From positions 756,121-795,984 of the forward strand of contig NZ_HE978511.1 of NCBI RefSeq assembly GCF_000311725.1: 39,864 nt of DNA, given 5' to 3'. Below, one piece after another: positions 1-8,540 of this stretch. Origin of the DNA: Robertmurraya massiliosenegalensis JC6 (GTDB lineage: Bacteria; Bacillota; Bacilli; Bacillales; Cytobacillaceae). The notes below the pieces were generated by a model. That model was not told the DNA's origin and ran no database searches. It saw only the letters and a program-made list of their open reading frames with translations. A program made the translations under genes and the position numbers. The stretch's first letter is position 1, and each line of letters begins with the position of its first letter.

Positions 1-18
1 AACTTTTGACACTACCAT
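1..18 (-). CDS. possible start of a second peptide permease (partial)
   Basis: An ATG at 18-16 lies directly after the TAG stop (21-19) of the DppB-like permease and opens a frame that runs off the left edge after six codons. Peptide ABC operons usually place the second permease (DppC/OppC type) right after the first, so this is the expected position. Six codons cannot identify a protein and the upstream ribosome binding site is weak, so the call rests on context only. Confidence 0.3.
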
Positions 19-966
19 CTAGACATTTTTAACTCGTGGATCGATACGTGAATAAATAAGGTCCACAAACAGATTACAAAGTACAACAACAATGGTAATA
101 ACTACTGTGACTCCCATTACTAGAGGGTAGTCTCTGCCTCTCGCTGCTTCCAAAATAAGAGTTCCAATTCCCGTCCATCCAAAAATTGCTTCCGTGATAA
201 CAGCTCCACTTAAGAGACGTGGGATAAGTACTCCAATGATCGTAACAACTGGTATAAGTGCATTTCGTAGCGCATGTACATATAATACGATCGATTCCTT
301 CGCACCTTTTGCACGAGCTGTACGAATATAATTTTGGGATACCACTTCTAGCATGGAAGATCGAGTAAAGCGAACAATATTGGGAAGTACCGTAGTAGTT
401 AGAATTAAGACAGGCATGATTAAATGAGAAATCCAACCCCATGCATTAAAATCTGCTCCACGAGCGCCAACTCCTGAAGATGGTAGCCATCCAAGATTAA
501 TCGAGAATAAAAGAATAAGCATGAGCCCTAACCAAAATGCTGGAACCGATAAACCTAAGACACTAAAGAAATTGATCACATGATCCTGCGCTTTCCCCCG
601 CTTTATCGCTGATATGACACCAAATAAAATCCCAATCGTAATGGACAGAATAATCGTAAATACAGTTAATTCAATCGTGTATGGAAGGCGATCAGCAATC
701 CGCTGAATGACCGGCTCACTAGATGTAAAGGATACGCCGAGATCTCCCTTTAGAGCATTTGTTATCCACTCAATATAGCGGATGTGTATTGGCTGGTCTA
801 GCCCTAATTTTTCCACCATTGCTTGCCGTTCTTCTGGAGATGCATCCATTCTCATCGTGCTTGCTGGTCCACCAGGAGCTAGATTGATTAGAAAGAAAGT
901 GATGATTGTAACAATCAATAGTAAAATCGCACTTTGTCCTAATCGGTTTAATAAAAATCTCAGCAC
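19..966 (-). CDS. peptide ABC transporter permease, DppB/OppB type
   Basis: Inner-membrane permease of a di/oligopeptide ABC importer; with a second permease it forms the channel energised by the two ATPases encoded upstream. The 315-residue length is normal for the family. Residues 9-30 form the first membrane helix, followed by the family hallmark NLAPGGPA and an extracytoplasmic loop. At least five further hydrophobic segments follow. The cytoplasmic coupling (EAA-type) loop is visible around NYIRTARAKGAKE, and the C-terminus ends in the usual DLIYSRIDPRVK. It is the last complete gene of the operon and is separated from the binding-protein gene by 74 bases containing a stem-loop. Specificity cannot be read from the permease. 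Confidence 0.93.
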   Translation of the reverse strand: MLRFLLNRLGQSAILLLIVTIITFFLINLAPGGPASTMRMDASPEERQAMVEKLGLDQPIHIRYIEWITNALKGDLGVSFTSSEPVIQRIADRLPYTIELTVFTIILSITIGILFGVISAIKRGKAQDHVINFFSVLGLSVPAFWLGLMLILLFSINLGWLPSSGVGARGADFNAWGWISHLIMPVLILTTTVLPNIVRFTRSSMLEVVSQNYIRTARAKGAKESIVLYVHALRNALIPVVTIIGVLIPRLLSGAVITEAIFGWTGIGTLILEAARGRDYPLVMGVTVVITIVVVLCNLFVDLIYSRIDPRVKNV

Positions 967-1000
967 TTCATCTCCCCCTGATTATTTCTTATTTGAATAG

Positions 1001-1022
1001 AAGTGTGCGTTAAGCACACCTC
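1001..1022 (-). other. intercistronic stem-loop after the binding-protein gene
   Basis: On the minus strand GTGTGC-TTAA-GCACAC forms a 6-bp perfect stem in the gap between the substrate-binding protein and the permease. It has no U-tract, so it is not a full intrinsic terminator. Such hairpins often stabilise the upstream mRNA or attenuate transcription so that binding protein exceeds permease; that role is inferred here. Confidence 0.45.
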
Positions 1023-1040
1023 CATTCATTAAATATTTGA

Positions 1041-2678
1041 TTATTCCTCAATATACCATTCATGAATATAATGAAGTGCATCTCCGAATGCTAAATCTGG
1101 CACACCTTTAAGCTTATCAACTCGAACTTGCGCTTCTTGTGGGTACCAAAGGAAGATATATGGTAACTCTTCCGCCATTAATTTCTGCGCTTCGATATAT
1201 ATCTTTTTCCTCTCTTCCACATCGCTTGTTTGAGCTCCTTGATCTAAAAGTTTATCTAATTCAGGATTTTGATAATGTGGAATATTGTTACCTTTCACAT
1301 TTGCCGAATGCATATACGCCGATAAATCAGGGTCTGCAGGATATCTCCACCAATTTAAACTCATTTCATAATTACGATTGACGACAACATCCTGAATCAT
1401 TGCATTCCATTCCATTGCATTTAGTTTGACATCAAGACCAGCTTTTACGAGATATTGCTGTACCATTTGTGAAACAGCTTCTAAATCACCTTGAATACCA
1501 ATTTTGAAATCAATTGAAAATGGTTCGCCATCTTTATCGACGATTCCATCTCCATCTGTATCCGTCCAACCTGCCTCTGCAAGAAGCTCCTTGGCCTTTT
1601 CTGGATCATAATCGTAACGTTGTACATCATCTGTATAGTATTCTTCAAGAGCTGGAGCAATTCCGGCATCTGCTATCGTTCCATACCCTTTAAGTACCGT
1701 ATCGATAATATTTTGACGGTCAATGGCATGTAGAATTGCTTGTTTCACACGTTTATCCTGATATTTTTCGTCTTCATGATTCACAATGATCCAAAAGAAT
1801 CGAGGGGTTTCTCTACCAAATACGCTTACCCCATCTGCTTGCTCAATTCTATCGAGTGAGGCTAAATCATCAAGAGCAAAAATAGATAGTTCACCACTCA
1901 AAATTTGTGCAACATGTGTGTTCACATCTGGTAATACTTTATATTCAACCTCATCTAACAAACCAATTTCTCCATAAAAGTCATCATTTCTTTCTAATAC
2001 TACACTTTGGCCTGAATTATAACTCTTAAGTTTATATGCACCTGTTCCAACCGGATTCTCTTTATTAAAGGATGTTAATTCCCATGGATCCTGTCCTTCA
2101 AAAATATGTTTCGGCACAATCTCCGTGTTAAAACTTAAATAAGCTGGTAACGCTGCTACTGGGCTCTCCATGATAAACTTAACTTCATAATCACTAACAA
2201 CTTGAACTTCTTTCACTTTTTGGAAATAAGATGAATTATTAGCACCTAATTCATCATTTAAGACAATTTCATTAAACGTGTAAGCGACGTCCTCAGCTGT
2301 AAATGGTTCGCCATCATGCCATAAAACATCATCTCGTAAATAGAATGTCCATTCTAGCTCATCCTCAGATGTTTCCCACTTCGTTGCCAAATCTGGAGAA
2401 GGTGCCAAGTCTTTACCAGGCTGTGTTAATCCAGAGAACAGAACTCGGTTAACAACATTGGATTCAGCATAGGCATTTGGATGCCACGGGTTAAAAGTTG
2501 GATCAGCTACTATAGGAATGGAAACTCTTCCGCCTTTTTTAGGGTCGCTAGTTCCGCTTCCTTCCCCACTTGATTGTTCACCACCACTATTTGAACTATT
2601 TCCCCCATAAGAACATCCTGAAAGTAGGAGGAAAAACACCAACATGATACTAAAAAATCTCCATTTTCCTGTTTTCAT
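1041..2678 (-). CDS. peptide-binding lipoprotein of ABC importer (SBP family 5)
   Basis: Extracellular lipid-anchored receptor that captures peptides or related solutes for the permease encoded next. The N-terminus is a lipoprotein signal: a positive start (KTGKWR), a hydrophobic core and the lipobox LLSGC, predicting lipidation at Cys22. A Ser/Gly-rich tether runs to about residue 48. The mature part has features of the DppA/OppA family, for example WEWTFYLRDDV-like sequence (here LEWTFYLRDDVLWHDG), FTAEDVAYTFN, and PVGTGAYKL near residue 210. The 545-residue length is typical. The ribosome binding site GAGGGGA lies 9 bases before the ATG. The neighbouring M19 dipeptidase suggests the imported ligand is a dipeptide or a dipeptide-like amide, but the ligand is not determined. 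Confidence 0.93.
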   Translation of the reverse strand: MKTGKWRFFSIMLVFFLLLSGCSYGGNSSNSGGEQSSGEGSGTSDPKKGGRVSIPIVADPTFNPWHPNAYAESNVVNRVLFSGLTQPGKDLAPSPDLATKWETSEDELEWTFYLRDDVLWHDGEPFTAEDVAYTFNEIVLNDELGANNSSYFQKVKEVQVVSDYEVKFIMESPVAALPAYLSFNTEIVPKHIFEGQDPWELTSFNKENPVGTGAYKLKSYNSGQSVVLERNDDFYGEIGLLDEVEYKVLPDVNTHVAQILSGELSIFALDDLASLDRIEQADGVSVFGRETPRFFWIIVNHEDEKYQDKRVKQAILHAIDRQNIIDTVLKGYGTIADAGIAPALEEYYTDDVQRYDYDPEKAKELLAEAGWTDTDGDGIVDKDGEPFSIDFKIGIQGDLEAVSQMVQQYLVKAGLDVKLNAMEWNAMIQDVVVNRNYEMSLNWWRYPADPDLSAYMHSANVKGNNIPHYQNPELDKLLDQGAQTSDVEERKKIYIEAQKLMAEELPYIFLWYPQEAQVRVDKLKGVPDLAFGDALHYIHEWYIEE

Positions 2679-2702
2679 TTCTATCTATCCCCTCGAATTA
2701 AA

Positions 2703-3926
2703 TTATTTAGCCCAAGTAGCTTCAAGCACTCTTAAAATATTTGCTCCTGCTACTTTTCGAATATCTTCGCGACTGTACCCCTTTTTCACTAACCAACGAA
2801 TAATGTTAGGGAAACATTCAGCCGGATTCTCAAGTCCTTTTACATACTCTACTTTTGGATAGCTATTTGTTCCGTGAGAGCTCTTAATTGATAGTTGTCC
2901 AGATAATAGGTCATGGATGCCGACATGGTCACCAAAAAGAGTGTCTGGACCAAAAGCAACATGCTCAATTCCTACTAAGTTCGCAACATACTCAAAATGC
3001 TCCATATAAGATTCAATACTATGAGCAAGATTATTCTGGGTAATGGTTGTGTGCGGGGCTGCTTCTATCGCTATAACTCCACCTTTTTCCGCGCAGGCCT
3101 TAATCACATCATCCGGCTTTAATCGTTTCGTATCCCACAATGCTCTTGCCCCAGCATGATTAATCGTAACTGGCTTCTCACTCGCTTCAATTGTATCTAA
3201 CGATGTTTTATCACCTGCATGTGAAACATCGATGGTGATCCCTAATTGATTCATACGTCTAACTGCCTGTTTACCAAAAACCGTTAATCCTCCATCATTC
3301 GGTTCTCTTAAACCTGCACCTAATTGATTGGCTTCAGAATATACAACACCCATTGTTCTAATTCCAAAACCATGCAAGATATCTAGTCTATCAAGTTCAT
3401 TTTCAATCATGGTGCAAGATTCTAGTGCCCCAACAAAAGCAATTTTCCTTTCTTTTTTGGCACGATATAGATCGGAGATCCGCTCCGCTTTAATAACCAT
3501 ATCTTGATGGGCTATATCACTAAAACGAATACCAATATCATGAATAACATCTGACCATTTCCAACCAGCTTTAGACGTAATCATAGCTGTTCCATCCATA
3601 AAATTCTCAAAAATAACATCTAAGCCTGATTGACTCAAAGCCTCAAAACCAGTCCAATCTCTTCCATGATGTCTAAATTCATAAAACTCTTCTAGTTTCT
3701 CTGGCATTACAAATGTATGCTCATGCATGGAAACGATGTAATCTTCTTCTAGTATTTGTTGAACGGTCTCCTCCTGATCTTCTGAAACAGGGTATGTATA
3801 AGGTTCTACACGATCATTTTCTTTTGATAATGTAAACTCCTTATAGTCCACTCCTGGTTCTAAATATTGAAACGATTTATAACCATCGTATACTTTTTGA
3901 TTTCCTTGCTTAATTGTCTTTGACAT
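2703..3926 (-). CDS. M19-family (membrane/renal dipeptidase-like) hydrolase
   Basis: Predicted zinc dipeptidase of the M19 family, 407 residues, no signal peptide or membrane helix, so probably cytoplasmic and acting on peptides brought in by the adjacent transporter. Recognisable family blocks are GALES (bridging Glu, near residue 170), GLTVFGKQAVRRMNQLGI, the hallmark IDVSHAGD (metal His), NHAGARALWDTKR, and FGPDTLFGD. The first metal-binding block is HEH (MHEHTF, about residue 67) where textbook members have a DGHND-type HxD, and about 55 residues precede it. This points to a divergent M19 subfamily. It sits between oppF and the binding protein, same strand, with an AAAGGGG ribosome binding site. 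The substrate could be dipeptides including D-residues; this is not resolved. Confidence 0.85.
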   Translation of the reverse strand: MSKTIKQGNQKVYDGYKSFQYLEPGVDYKEFTLSKENDRVEPYTYPVSEDQEETVQQILEEDYIVSMHEHTFVMPEKLEEFYEFRHHGRDWTGFEALSQSGLDVIFENFMDGTAMITSKAGWKWSDVIHDIGIRFSDIAHQDMVIKAERISDLYRAKKERKIAFVGALESCTMIENELDRLDILHGFGIRTMGVVYSEANQLGAGLREPNDGGLTVFGKQAVRRMNQLGITIDVSHAGDKTSLDTIEASEKPVTINHAGARALWDTKRLKPDDVIKACAEKGGVIAIEAAPHTTITQNNLAHSIESYMEHFEYVANLVGIEHVAFGPDTLFGDHVGIHDLLSGQLSIKSSHGTNSYPKVEYVKGLENPAECFPNIIRWLVKKGYSREDIRKVAGANILRVLEATWAK

Positions 3927-3980
3927 GTAAAAAACCCCTTTACTTTTTTATAAATCCGAAGATTCAATTAATTTAATTTG

Positions 3981-5039
3981 CTATTTTTCTTTTTCCTTAT
4001 TAAACATTTCTAATGCTTCTTTCAAGGATTGACCCTTTTCTAGCGGAAAATGACAGGCAACAAAATGGTCCTCACGAATCTCTTTTAAAGCTGGAGCTTC
4101 ATTTATACATTGTTCTGTTGCTAGTGGACACCTCGTTCTAAAGCGACAACCAGATGGTGGATTAGCTGGGGACGGTACCTCCCCTTTTAAAATGATCCTT
4201 TCTTTTCTTAAACGTGGATCTGCTTCTGGAACAGTAGATAGTAAGGCTGCTGTGTATGGATGTGCTGGACTATCGAAAATATTGTCTGTCTCTGATATTT
4301 CTACAAGCTTCCCTAAATACATCACTCCCACTCGATCTGATATATGCCTGACCACATTAAGTCCATGTGCGATAAAAAGCATTGTCAAACCAAGTTCTTT
4401 CTTTAGCTTCATTAGCAAATTAATAACTTGTGATTGCACAGACACATCTAACGCAGATACAGGTTCATCAGCCACAACAAATTCTGGATTTAAAGCAAGA
4501 GCACGAGCAATCCCAACCCGTTGTCTCTGTCCGCCTGAAAACTCATGGGGATAACTGTGGTATCTACTCGGATCAAGACCAACAAGTTCGAGCATTTCCT
4601 TAACTTTTGCCTCTTTTTCTGAACCACTTGCGATTCCATGAATTTCATACATTTCACCAATAATTTGACCGATTGTAAATCTAGGATTTAGAGAACCGAA
4701 AGGATCTTGATAAATAATCTGAATTTCTTTTCGTAGTTTTCGTAGTTCACGACTATTTTGCTCTAATATATTCATATTTTTATAGAATACTTTTCCCTCA
4801 GTCGGCTCTTGTAAGCGTAAAATATTTCTTCCTAATGTAGACTTCCCACACCCCGATTCTCCAACAAGTCCTAATGTTTCTCCCTTGTAAATATGAAAGG
4901 AAACATCATCAACAGCTTTTACAATTTTCCGTTTGCTTTTAAACATTCCACCTCCTTTAATTGAAAAGTATTTTTTCAAATTTTCTATTTTGAGAAGTGG
5001 TTCTTTGTCTGCAACTGTATCCCGTCGACTATGATTCAA
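3981..5039 (-). CDS. peptide ABC transporter ATPase, OppF/DppF type
   Basis: One of two ATPases powering the peptide importer. Walker A is GESGCGKST, signature LSGGQ appears as [15 protein letters not shown], and Walker B is EFVVADEP followed by the SALDVS D-loop. The C-terminal oligopeptide extension has the Cys pattern [14 protein letters not shown] of the Opp/Dpp ATPase tail, which binds an Fe-S cluster in some relatives. I chose the TTG at 5039 because AGGAGG lies exactly 8 bases upstream. The longer frame from the ATG at 5066 has no ribosome binding site. This gives 352 residues and an 11-base overlap with the oppD-like gene, implying translational coupling. Confidence 0.93.
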   Translation of the reverse strand: MNHSRRDTVADKEPLLKIENLKKYFSIKGGGMFKSKRKIVKAVDDVSFHIYKGETLGLVGESGCGKSTLGRNILRLQEPTEGKVFYKNMNILEQNSRELRKLRKEIQIIYQDPFGSLNPRFTIGQIIGEMYEIHGIASGSEKEAKVKEMLELVGLDPSRYHSYPHEFSGGQRQRVGIARALALNPEFVVADEPVSALDVSVQSQVINLLMKLKKELGLTMLFIAHGLNVVRHISDRVGVMYLGKLVEISETDNIFDSPAHPYTAALLSTVPEADPRLRKERIILKGEVPSPANPPSGCRFRTRCPLATEQCINEAPALKEIREDHFVACHFPLEKGQSLKEALEMFNKEKEK

Positions 5040-6054
5040 TGGAAATTCCTCCTTCCTCTTCCACATCAAGAAGATTGTGTTTCAGAAGATAATCGACATG
5101 CCAACACGCCACTTGTCTATCTCCTCTTGCCTCCATTTCAGGAGCTTCTTGATGACATTTTTCAGTCGCAAAGGGGCATCTTGGTGAAAATCGGCAACCA
5201 TCAGGTATTTCATTAAGACTTGGAATGGAGCCGCTAATTGATTTCAATGGAACACCTCTTTGACCATCCATCTTAGGTACTGATTCTAGTAATCCCTTCG
5301 TATAAGGATGTAAAGGTTGTTCAAATATATCAACTGTGTTCGCAATTTCCATTATCTTTCCTGCATACATAATGATAATCCGATTCGCCATCTCCGCTGC
5401 TACTCCAATGTCATGAGTGATGAGCATAATCGACATATTTTTTTCTTTTCTTAAATTCCGTAGTAATTCCAAAATTTGCGCTTCAATAGTCACATCAAGT
5501 GCAGTTGTAGGTTCATCGGCGATTAATAGTTCCGGTTCAGACGCTAACGCCATAGCAATCATGACCCTTTGCCTCATTCCACCGGACAACTCATGAGGAT
5601 ATTGTTTTAACCTCCCTTGAGGATCTGAAATTCCAACTAGCCGCACAAGCTTTTCTGCCTCTTTCCATGCTTCTTCCTTACTTATTTTGTGATGAAAAAG
5701 AATTGCTTCCGAGATTTGTCTACCAATGGTAAATACAGGATTAAGGGCAGTTAATGGTTCTTGGAATATCATTGATATTTTCGAACCCCTAATTTTTCTC
5801 ATTTGATCAGCTTTTTTAGTCGTTATACTCTCACCGTTAAATGAAATATCTCCAGCAAGAATTTTTCCATTTTCAAACTCAACTAGCCGCATAATACTCA
5901 TAGATGTAACACTCTTACCACTTCCAGACTCACCCACAATACACACAGTTTCTCCTTTCTCTATTTCAAAGGAGACACCATCGACTGCTCTTACAAATCC
6001 ATTTTTTCCTTTATATCCAACAACAAGATCTTTCACTTCTAGAATCTTGTCCAT
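5029..6054 (-). CDS. peptide ABC transporter ATPase, OppD/DppD type
   Basis: First ATPase of the peptide importer, 341 residues. Walker A is GESGSGKSV, the Q-loop is [11 protein letters not shown], the signature is [16 protein letters not shown], Walker B is [15 protein letters not shown], and the switch His is in LITHDIG. The C-terminal oligopeptide domain carries the Cys cluster [14 protein letters not shown]. The ATG at 6054 follows GGAGG 8 bases upstream. It starts 18 bases after the iclR-type gene, so both are almost certainly co-transcribed, placing the transporter under that regulator. Confidence 0.94.
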   Translation of the reverse strand: MDKILEVKDLVVGYKGKNGFVRAVDGVSFEIEKGETVCIVGESGSGKSVTSMSIMRLVEFENGKILAGDISFNGESITTKKADQMRKIRGSKISMIFQEPLTALNPVFTIGRQISEAILFHHKISKEEAWKEAEKLVRLVGISDPQGRLKQYPHELSGGMRQRVMIAMALASEPELLIADEPTTALDVTIEAQILELLRNLRKEKNMSIMLITHDIGVAAEMANRIIIMYAGKIMEIANTVDIFEQPLHPYTKGLLESVPKMDGQRGVPLKSISGSIPSLNEIPDGCRFSPRCPFATEKCHQEAPEMEARGDRQVACWHVDYLLKHNLLDVEEEGGISIES

Positions 6055-6072
6055 AAAATTTCCTCCTTCCTC

Positions 6073-6861
6073 TTAAGATAGATGATTCATTAAAAACTTT
6101 CTTCTCGATGGAAAAAAAGATTTTCTTAAAACAGTGCTCAATGATTGATAATTTTCCTGTAAGCTTATTAACATTTTATCTGTCTGTTCGATCGTTACTC
6201 TATACTTAGGTCCTGCAACTGAAATTGAACCGAGAATATTTTTTTTATGATCGAATAAAGGAATTGATATAGCTGCAACATCGTTAAATGTCTCTCCTGA
6301 TGTATAGTACCATCCTTGATGTTTTATTTTTTCTAGTACATTAAGAAATAGCTCCTTTGATTCTATTTGTTTTGCATGATTCTTCAATCCATCTTCAATT
6401 ATTTGATTTTGAATTTCCTCAGGTAAGTAGGCTAAAATCACTTTATGTGAAGCCCCAATATATAATGGACTTCTCTTACCAACTGATTCTGCGAACCTCA
6501 CTTGCTGCTCGCTCTCTACAATTTTCAAAAAAACTCCCTCTTCATTATCAAGGATCGTAAACACGACACTTTCTCCCGTTACTACTGCGATTTTTTTCAT
6601 GATCGGTTCTATTAATTCTGTAAACTTTAGATGTTCTTCTACTACATTACTAAGTTCAATCAACTTAATACCAAGTTCATATTTTTGTGTATCTGGATTA
6701 TGAAAAACATAACCTTCTTCCTCTAAAGTACTGAGCAAGCGATAGACAACTGTGTGATTCATATCTAAATGCCTTGAGAGTTCCCGTAACCCCCATGATG
6801 GATTCTCAAATGTAAAGGAGTTGAGTACATATAAAGCTTTACTAACTGTTTTTGAGGTCAT
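6073..6861 (-). CDS. IclR-family transcriptional regulator
   Basis: Probable local repressor/activator of the peptide-uptake operon. The N-terminal 60 residues form a winged helix-turn-helix (SKALYVLNSF, LRELSRHLDMNHTVVYRLLSTLEEEGYV), and the rest is the IclR effector domain, with GKRSPLYIGASHKVILAYL and the late motifs AAISIPLFD and GSISVAGP. The 262-residue length fits. The gene is first in the operon and precedes the oppD-like gene by 18 bases. A perfect inverted repeat 18-36 bases before its start is a likely operator, which implies autoregulation. The ribosome binding site is poor (GTGAG), consistent with low regulator levels. The effector is unknown. Confidence 0.9.
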   Translation of the reverse strand: MTSKTVSKALYVLNSFTFENPSWGLRELSRHLDMNHTVVYRLLSTLEEEGYVFHNPDTQKYELGIKLIELSNVVEEHLKFTELIEPIMKKIAVVTGESVVFTILDNEEGVFLKIVESEQQVRFAESVGKRSPLYIGASHKVILAYLPEEIQNQIIEDGLKNHAKQIESKELFLNVLEKIKHQGWYYTSGETFNDVAAISIPLFDHKKNILGSISVAGPKYRVTIEQTDKMLISLQENYQSLSTVLRKSFFPSRRKFLMNHLS

Positions 6862-6878
6862 TAGTTCTCACTACTTTC

Positions 6879-6897
6879 TGGTTCTATAATCGAACCA
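6879..6897. promoter_or_regulatory. candidate IclR operator (TGGTTC-N7-GAACCA)
   Basis: A perfect 6-bp inverted repeat separated by 7 bases lies between the predicted iclR promoter (-10 at 6925-6930) and its ATG at 6861. IclR proteins usually bind short palindromes near their own promoters. Placement just downstream of the start site would allow repression. Seen directly: the palindrome. Inferred: the protein that binds it. Confidence 0.5.
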
Positions 6898-6924
6898 CTG
6901 TTACGTTTTTTGTAATTTGTTATA

Positions 6925-6952
6925 ATAATACCACTTTTTGAATTAATATCAA
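6925..6952 (-). promoter_or_regulatory. candidate sigma-A promoter of the iclR-opp operon
   Basis: Minus strand: TTGATA (6952-6947), a 16-base spacer and TATTAT (6930-6925), in a very AT-rich stretch. The transcript would start near 6917, about 55 bases before the regulator start and just ahead of the palindrome at 6879-6897. Confidence 0.45.
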
Positions 6953-7042
6953 TATTAATTATTAGAATTTTTTATATTTTTTAAAAAACTTTGTCAGAAA
7001 CTTTGACAACAAACGCTTACATTTCTATTTAGATACTTAAAT

Positions 7043-7083
7043 GCAAAAAAAAAAGATTACATCTCAGCTTTTGATGTAATCTT
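7043..7083 (-). terminator. intrinsic terminator overlapping the end of the BenE-like gene
   Basis: A perfect 11-bp stem (7073-7083 pairing with 7053-7063, 9-base loop) is followed on the minus strand by a run of U residues. The stem starts inside the last codons of the transporter gene and includes its TAA stop, so the final residues (KITSKAEM) are encoded by the hairpin itself. Confidence 0.85.
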
Positions 7084-8295
7084 TGCCTTATTCAATTCAA
7101 CAAACCTCGCTATAAATGCCCCTACAAGAAGTGATATAACCGGTGCACTGATACTCATAATTGAAATATTAGAAAATGCGATGATAAAAGCAAAAGCTGT
7201 ACTCGTTTTCATAGATTCCTTTGAGAAGCTTTGATATAAACTATTTCCAAATACACCAATTAAGGAAAAACCGACAATGATCGCAATAAATTCTTTTGGG
7301 AGCGCTTGGATAAAAGGAATCAGTTTCCAAGAACAAAGTCCGAAAATAAACAAGAGCACTCCAGCCACAACTGCTCCCATATACCTTTTCTCTTTCGGTC
7401 CAGCTTCTTCCCCTGAACAAATGACCGTAGCCATTCCAGCTGTATTAGCTGACTGACCACCAAAGAAACTGGTGATGACTGTGAAGATCCCGCTTAAAGA
7501 AATGAGTTTATTGATCGGAGTTTGGTAGTTTTTTTCTTGTAGACCACCAATGGCAACAGCTGCATCATTACTTAATATAAGTAATGCAAGCGGAATCGAG
7601 ACGGAAAGAAAACTAACCACGTTGAATTCAGGAATTTGGATTTGAGGGACTAAAAATCCGATTGAGCTATCAACTATTTTCATTGGATAAAATACGAGCA
7701 TGATGATGAATCCCACAACGATTGCTGCTATAACAGGCGGAATCCTAGTTTTCCATTTGCTAAAAATAAAAAAAGTGATCAATGATAGACTGCCGATCAA
7801 CCACAATTGATTGGTAGAGATAATAAAATTCACCATATATTTCATAATCATCCCCGCAAGCATAGCGGAAATGATCTCTTTTGGAACTAACTGGATAAAC
7901 TTAGAGAACACACCTAAAGCTCCAATTAAAAACATCAATACTCCTGAAATTAAGTAAGCCCCTATTAGCTGGTGGAAAGTAAACTGTGGTGTCACCGTTA
8001 CAAGAAAAGCAACTCCTGTAAGACTATGTCCACCAACAATCGGTATCTTATAATGTAGTGGAAGGAAAATCCCGAATAGACCTCCAAAAACATATACAGA
8101 AAACATCCATAATGATGTTTGAAAATCTGTAAATCCTCCATTAGCTGCTGCTTCCAATATTAATATGGATGGTCCAGTAATGATAAAAATCCCAGCAATC
8201 ATGCCACTTGCCATATTTTGTGGATTTAGATCATTGATAGGAAACCACGATTTCGAAAGTGTATCGTTCACATCTATTAATCTCCTTTTCATCAT
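7057..8295 (-). CDS. BenE-like (benzoate/H+ symporter family) transporter
   Basis: Polytopic membrane protein, 412 residues with about 11-12 hydrophobic segments, resembling the BenE/YdcO branch of the nucleobase-ascorbate-type fold. Family-like features are a polar N-terminus ending in the first helix (SGMIAGIFIITGPSILILEAA), GGLFGIFLPLHYKIPIVGGHS, the motif LALLILSNDAAVAIGGLQ, and GGQSANTAGMATVICSGEEAG. BenE itself imports benzoate, but this branch is poorly characterised and no aromatic-degradation gene is adjacent, so the substrate is open. Its ATG overlaps the stop of the 63-aa membrane protein gene (ATGA), so both are translationally coupled. The terminator hairpin lies in its last codons. 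Confidence 0.8.
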   Translation of the reverse strand: MMKRRLIDVNDTLSKSWFPINDLNPQNMASGMIAGIFIITGPSILILEAAANGGFTDFQTSLWMFSVYVFGGLFGIFLPLHYKIPIVGGHSLTGVAFLVTVTPQFTFHQLIGAYLISGVLMFLIGALGVFSKFIQLVPKEIISAMLAGMIMKYMVNFIISTNQLWLIGSLSLITFFIFSKWKTRIPPVIAAIVVGFIIMLVFYPMKIVDSSIGFLVPQIQIPEFNVVSFLSVSIPLALLILSNDAAVAIGGLQEKNYQTPINKLISLSGIFTVITSFFGGQSANTAGMATVICSGEEAGPKEKRYMGAVVAGVLLFIFGLCSWKLIPFIQALPKEFIAIIVGFSLIGVFGNSLYQSFSKESMKTSTAFAFIIAFSNISIMSISAPVISLLVGAFIARFVELNKAKITSKAEM

Positions 8296-8483
8296 TGCCA
8301 GTTTGGGGATTTAGATAACTCTACTAAAGCCATCATCACATTGAGCATAAAGATAGCCAGAACAATTGGCACCGCAAGTAAGACATTTCTTCCTAATTTC
8401 ATTCTTATAACAGCTGCGTAATAGCCACAGACAAATAAAACGATGCCCGAAACAAGCAGCATAAACAATAAAATGATAAACAT
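8292..8483 (-). CDS. small two-helix membrane protein, unknown function
   Basis: 63 residues if translation begins at the ATG at 8483, which has AGGAG 7 bases upstream; the in-frame ATG at 8510 has no ribosome binding site. Two strongly hydrophobic segments (about residues 2-24 and 33-53) are joined by a short basic loop (RMKLGRN), and the tail ends SKSPNWQ. Not a family I recognise. Its stop overlaps the BenE-like start (ATGA), a tight coupling that suggests it is an accessory subunit or a stability partner of the transporter; that is inference. Confidence 0.7.
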   Translation of the reverse strand: MFIILLFMLLVSGIVLFVCGYYAAVIRMKLGRNVLLAVPIVLAIFMLNVMMALVELSKSPNWQ

Positions 8484-8540
8484 CGGCTCACTCCTATATT
8501 TATGAATCATCGTAATCTATTTAGCTCTCAATCTTGCCAT

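Noticed and set aside
7003-7020. cre-like half site (AACGCTTACA) near the iclR promoter
   Set aside because: Only the right half fits the consensus; the left half has several mismatches.
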